Positions 63,707 to 64,000 of a DNA stretch of 64,000 bases are shown here, piece by piece (position 1 is the first letter of the stretch; the number at the start of each line of letters is the position of its first letter). The notes under the pieces are model-generated. The model ran no database searches. It was not told the origin of the DNA and saw only the letters and a program-made list of their open reading frames with translations. Origin of the DNA: Theobroma cacao (Eukaryota; Streptophyta; Magnoliopsida; Malvales; Malvaceae); assembly GCF_000208745.1 (NCBI RefSeq), contig NC_030858.1, forward strand, positions 5,586,026 through 5,650,025, read 5' to 3'. Both the position numbers and the translations under genes were made by a program.

Positions 63707-64000
63707 CCCTAGTCCTTTCTTTCTCTCTAAAGTTCTTTAGTTTTTACCACTCTATGCATCGATCGGAATCAAAATCTTCTCGATATTTTGGCACTTTTTG
63801 GTGGAAATCTCGAGCTTGGAGAAATCGCGGATATTTTGTAATTTGAGGTTTTTGAGATTGTAGATTGAGATTGGGATCTAAAAGTGGGTGAATTTGAGTT
63901 GATTCAAGGCAATTTGTGAGATTATTTGGTCGATTTTCAGCTGTGGCTCTGTGGGGGAATTGGAAAAATATTGGAATTTGATTAAACTTTTTTGAAATTT

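Overview
The window is nuclear DNA from a flowering plant. Genes are split by many short GT-AG introns, spacers are AT-rich, and every recognisable protein is closest to core-eudicot families. The gene set (a bark-storage-protein-like nucleosidase, a LIN/CERBERUS-type E3 ligase, a type II ROP GTPase) fits a woody rosid, but the species cannot be fixed by eye. No bacterial, organellar or viral genome segment was seen. Three isolated N bases (25239, 38525, 55370) are base-calling ambiguities.

Layout. 1-4605: a bHLH68/bHLH133-like transcription factor (+). 7364-9853: a secreted bark-storage-protein-like nucleosidase (+) with a decayed LINE RNase H fragment in one intron. 11086-18786: a LIN-type U-box/ARM/WD40 E3 ubiquitin ligase (+). 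19563-21247: a conserved plant protein of unknown function (+). 25816-27175: cytosolic type II peroxiredoxin PRXIIB (+). 31721-34015: a type II ROP/RAC GTPase of the ROP9/ARAC7 kind (+). 35331-37977: CDKF;1, a CDK-activating-kinase kinase (+). 40402-40824: a mitochondrial IscA-like Fe-S assembly protein (-). 45485-50490: an MFS hexose transporter of the plastidic glucose transporter 3/SGB1 type (-). 58016-62178: a RanBP2-type zinc-finger RNA-binding protein (+). 63400-64000: probably the promoter and leader of another + strand gene. The coding exons were joined by hand; each joined frame is open from ATG to stop.

The genes are ordinary dispersed plant genes, not a pathway cluster, and nothing suggests a gene system acting together. 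The unusual content lies in introns and spacers: a 450-bp MULE-type MITE with a 9-bp target duplication in a transporter intron; a deleted pogo/Tigger-like element that still carries part of a transposase; three copies of one AT-rich terminal-inverted-repeat family; a tandem array of about 260-bp units split by a hAT-like insertion; a foldback repeat at 24.1-24.6 kb; a possible tRNA-derived SINE; a lone DUF707 exon relic; and a direct duplication flanking the IscA gene. I found no convincing new biological system. The most useful leads are the transposon remnants, an unassigned signal-peptide exon near 42.8 kb and an unassigned C-terminal-like ORF near 10.5 kb.
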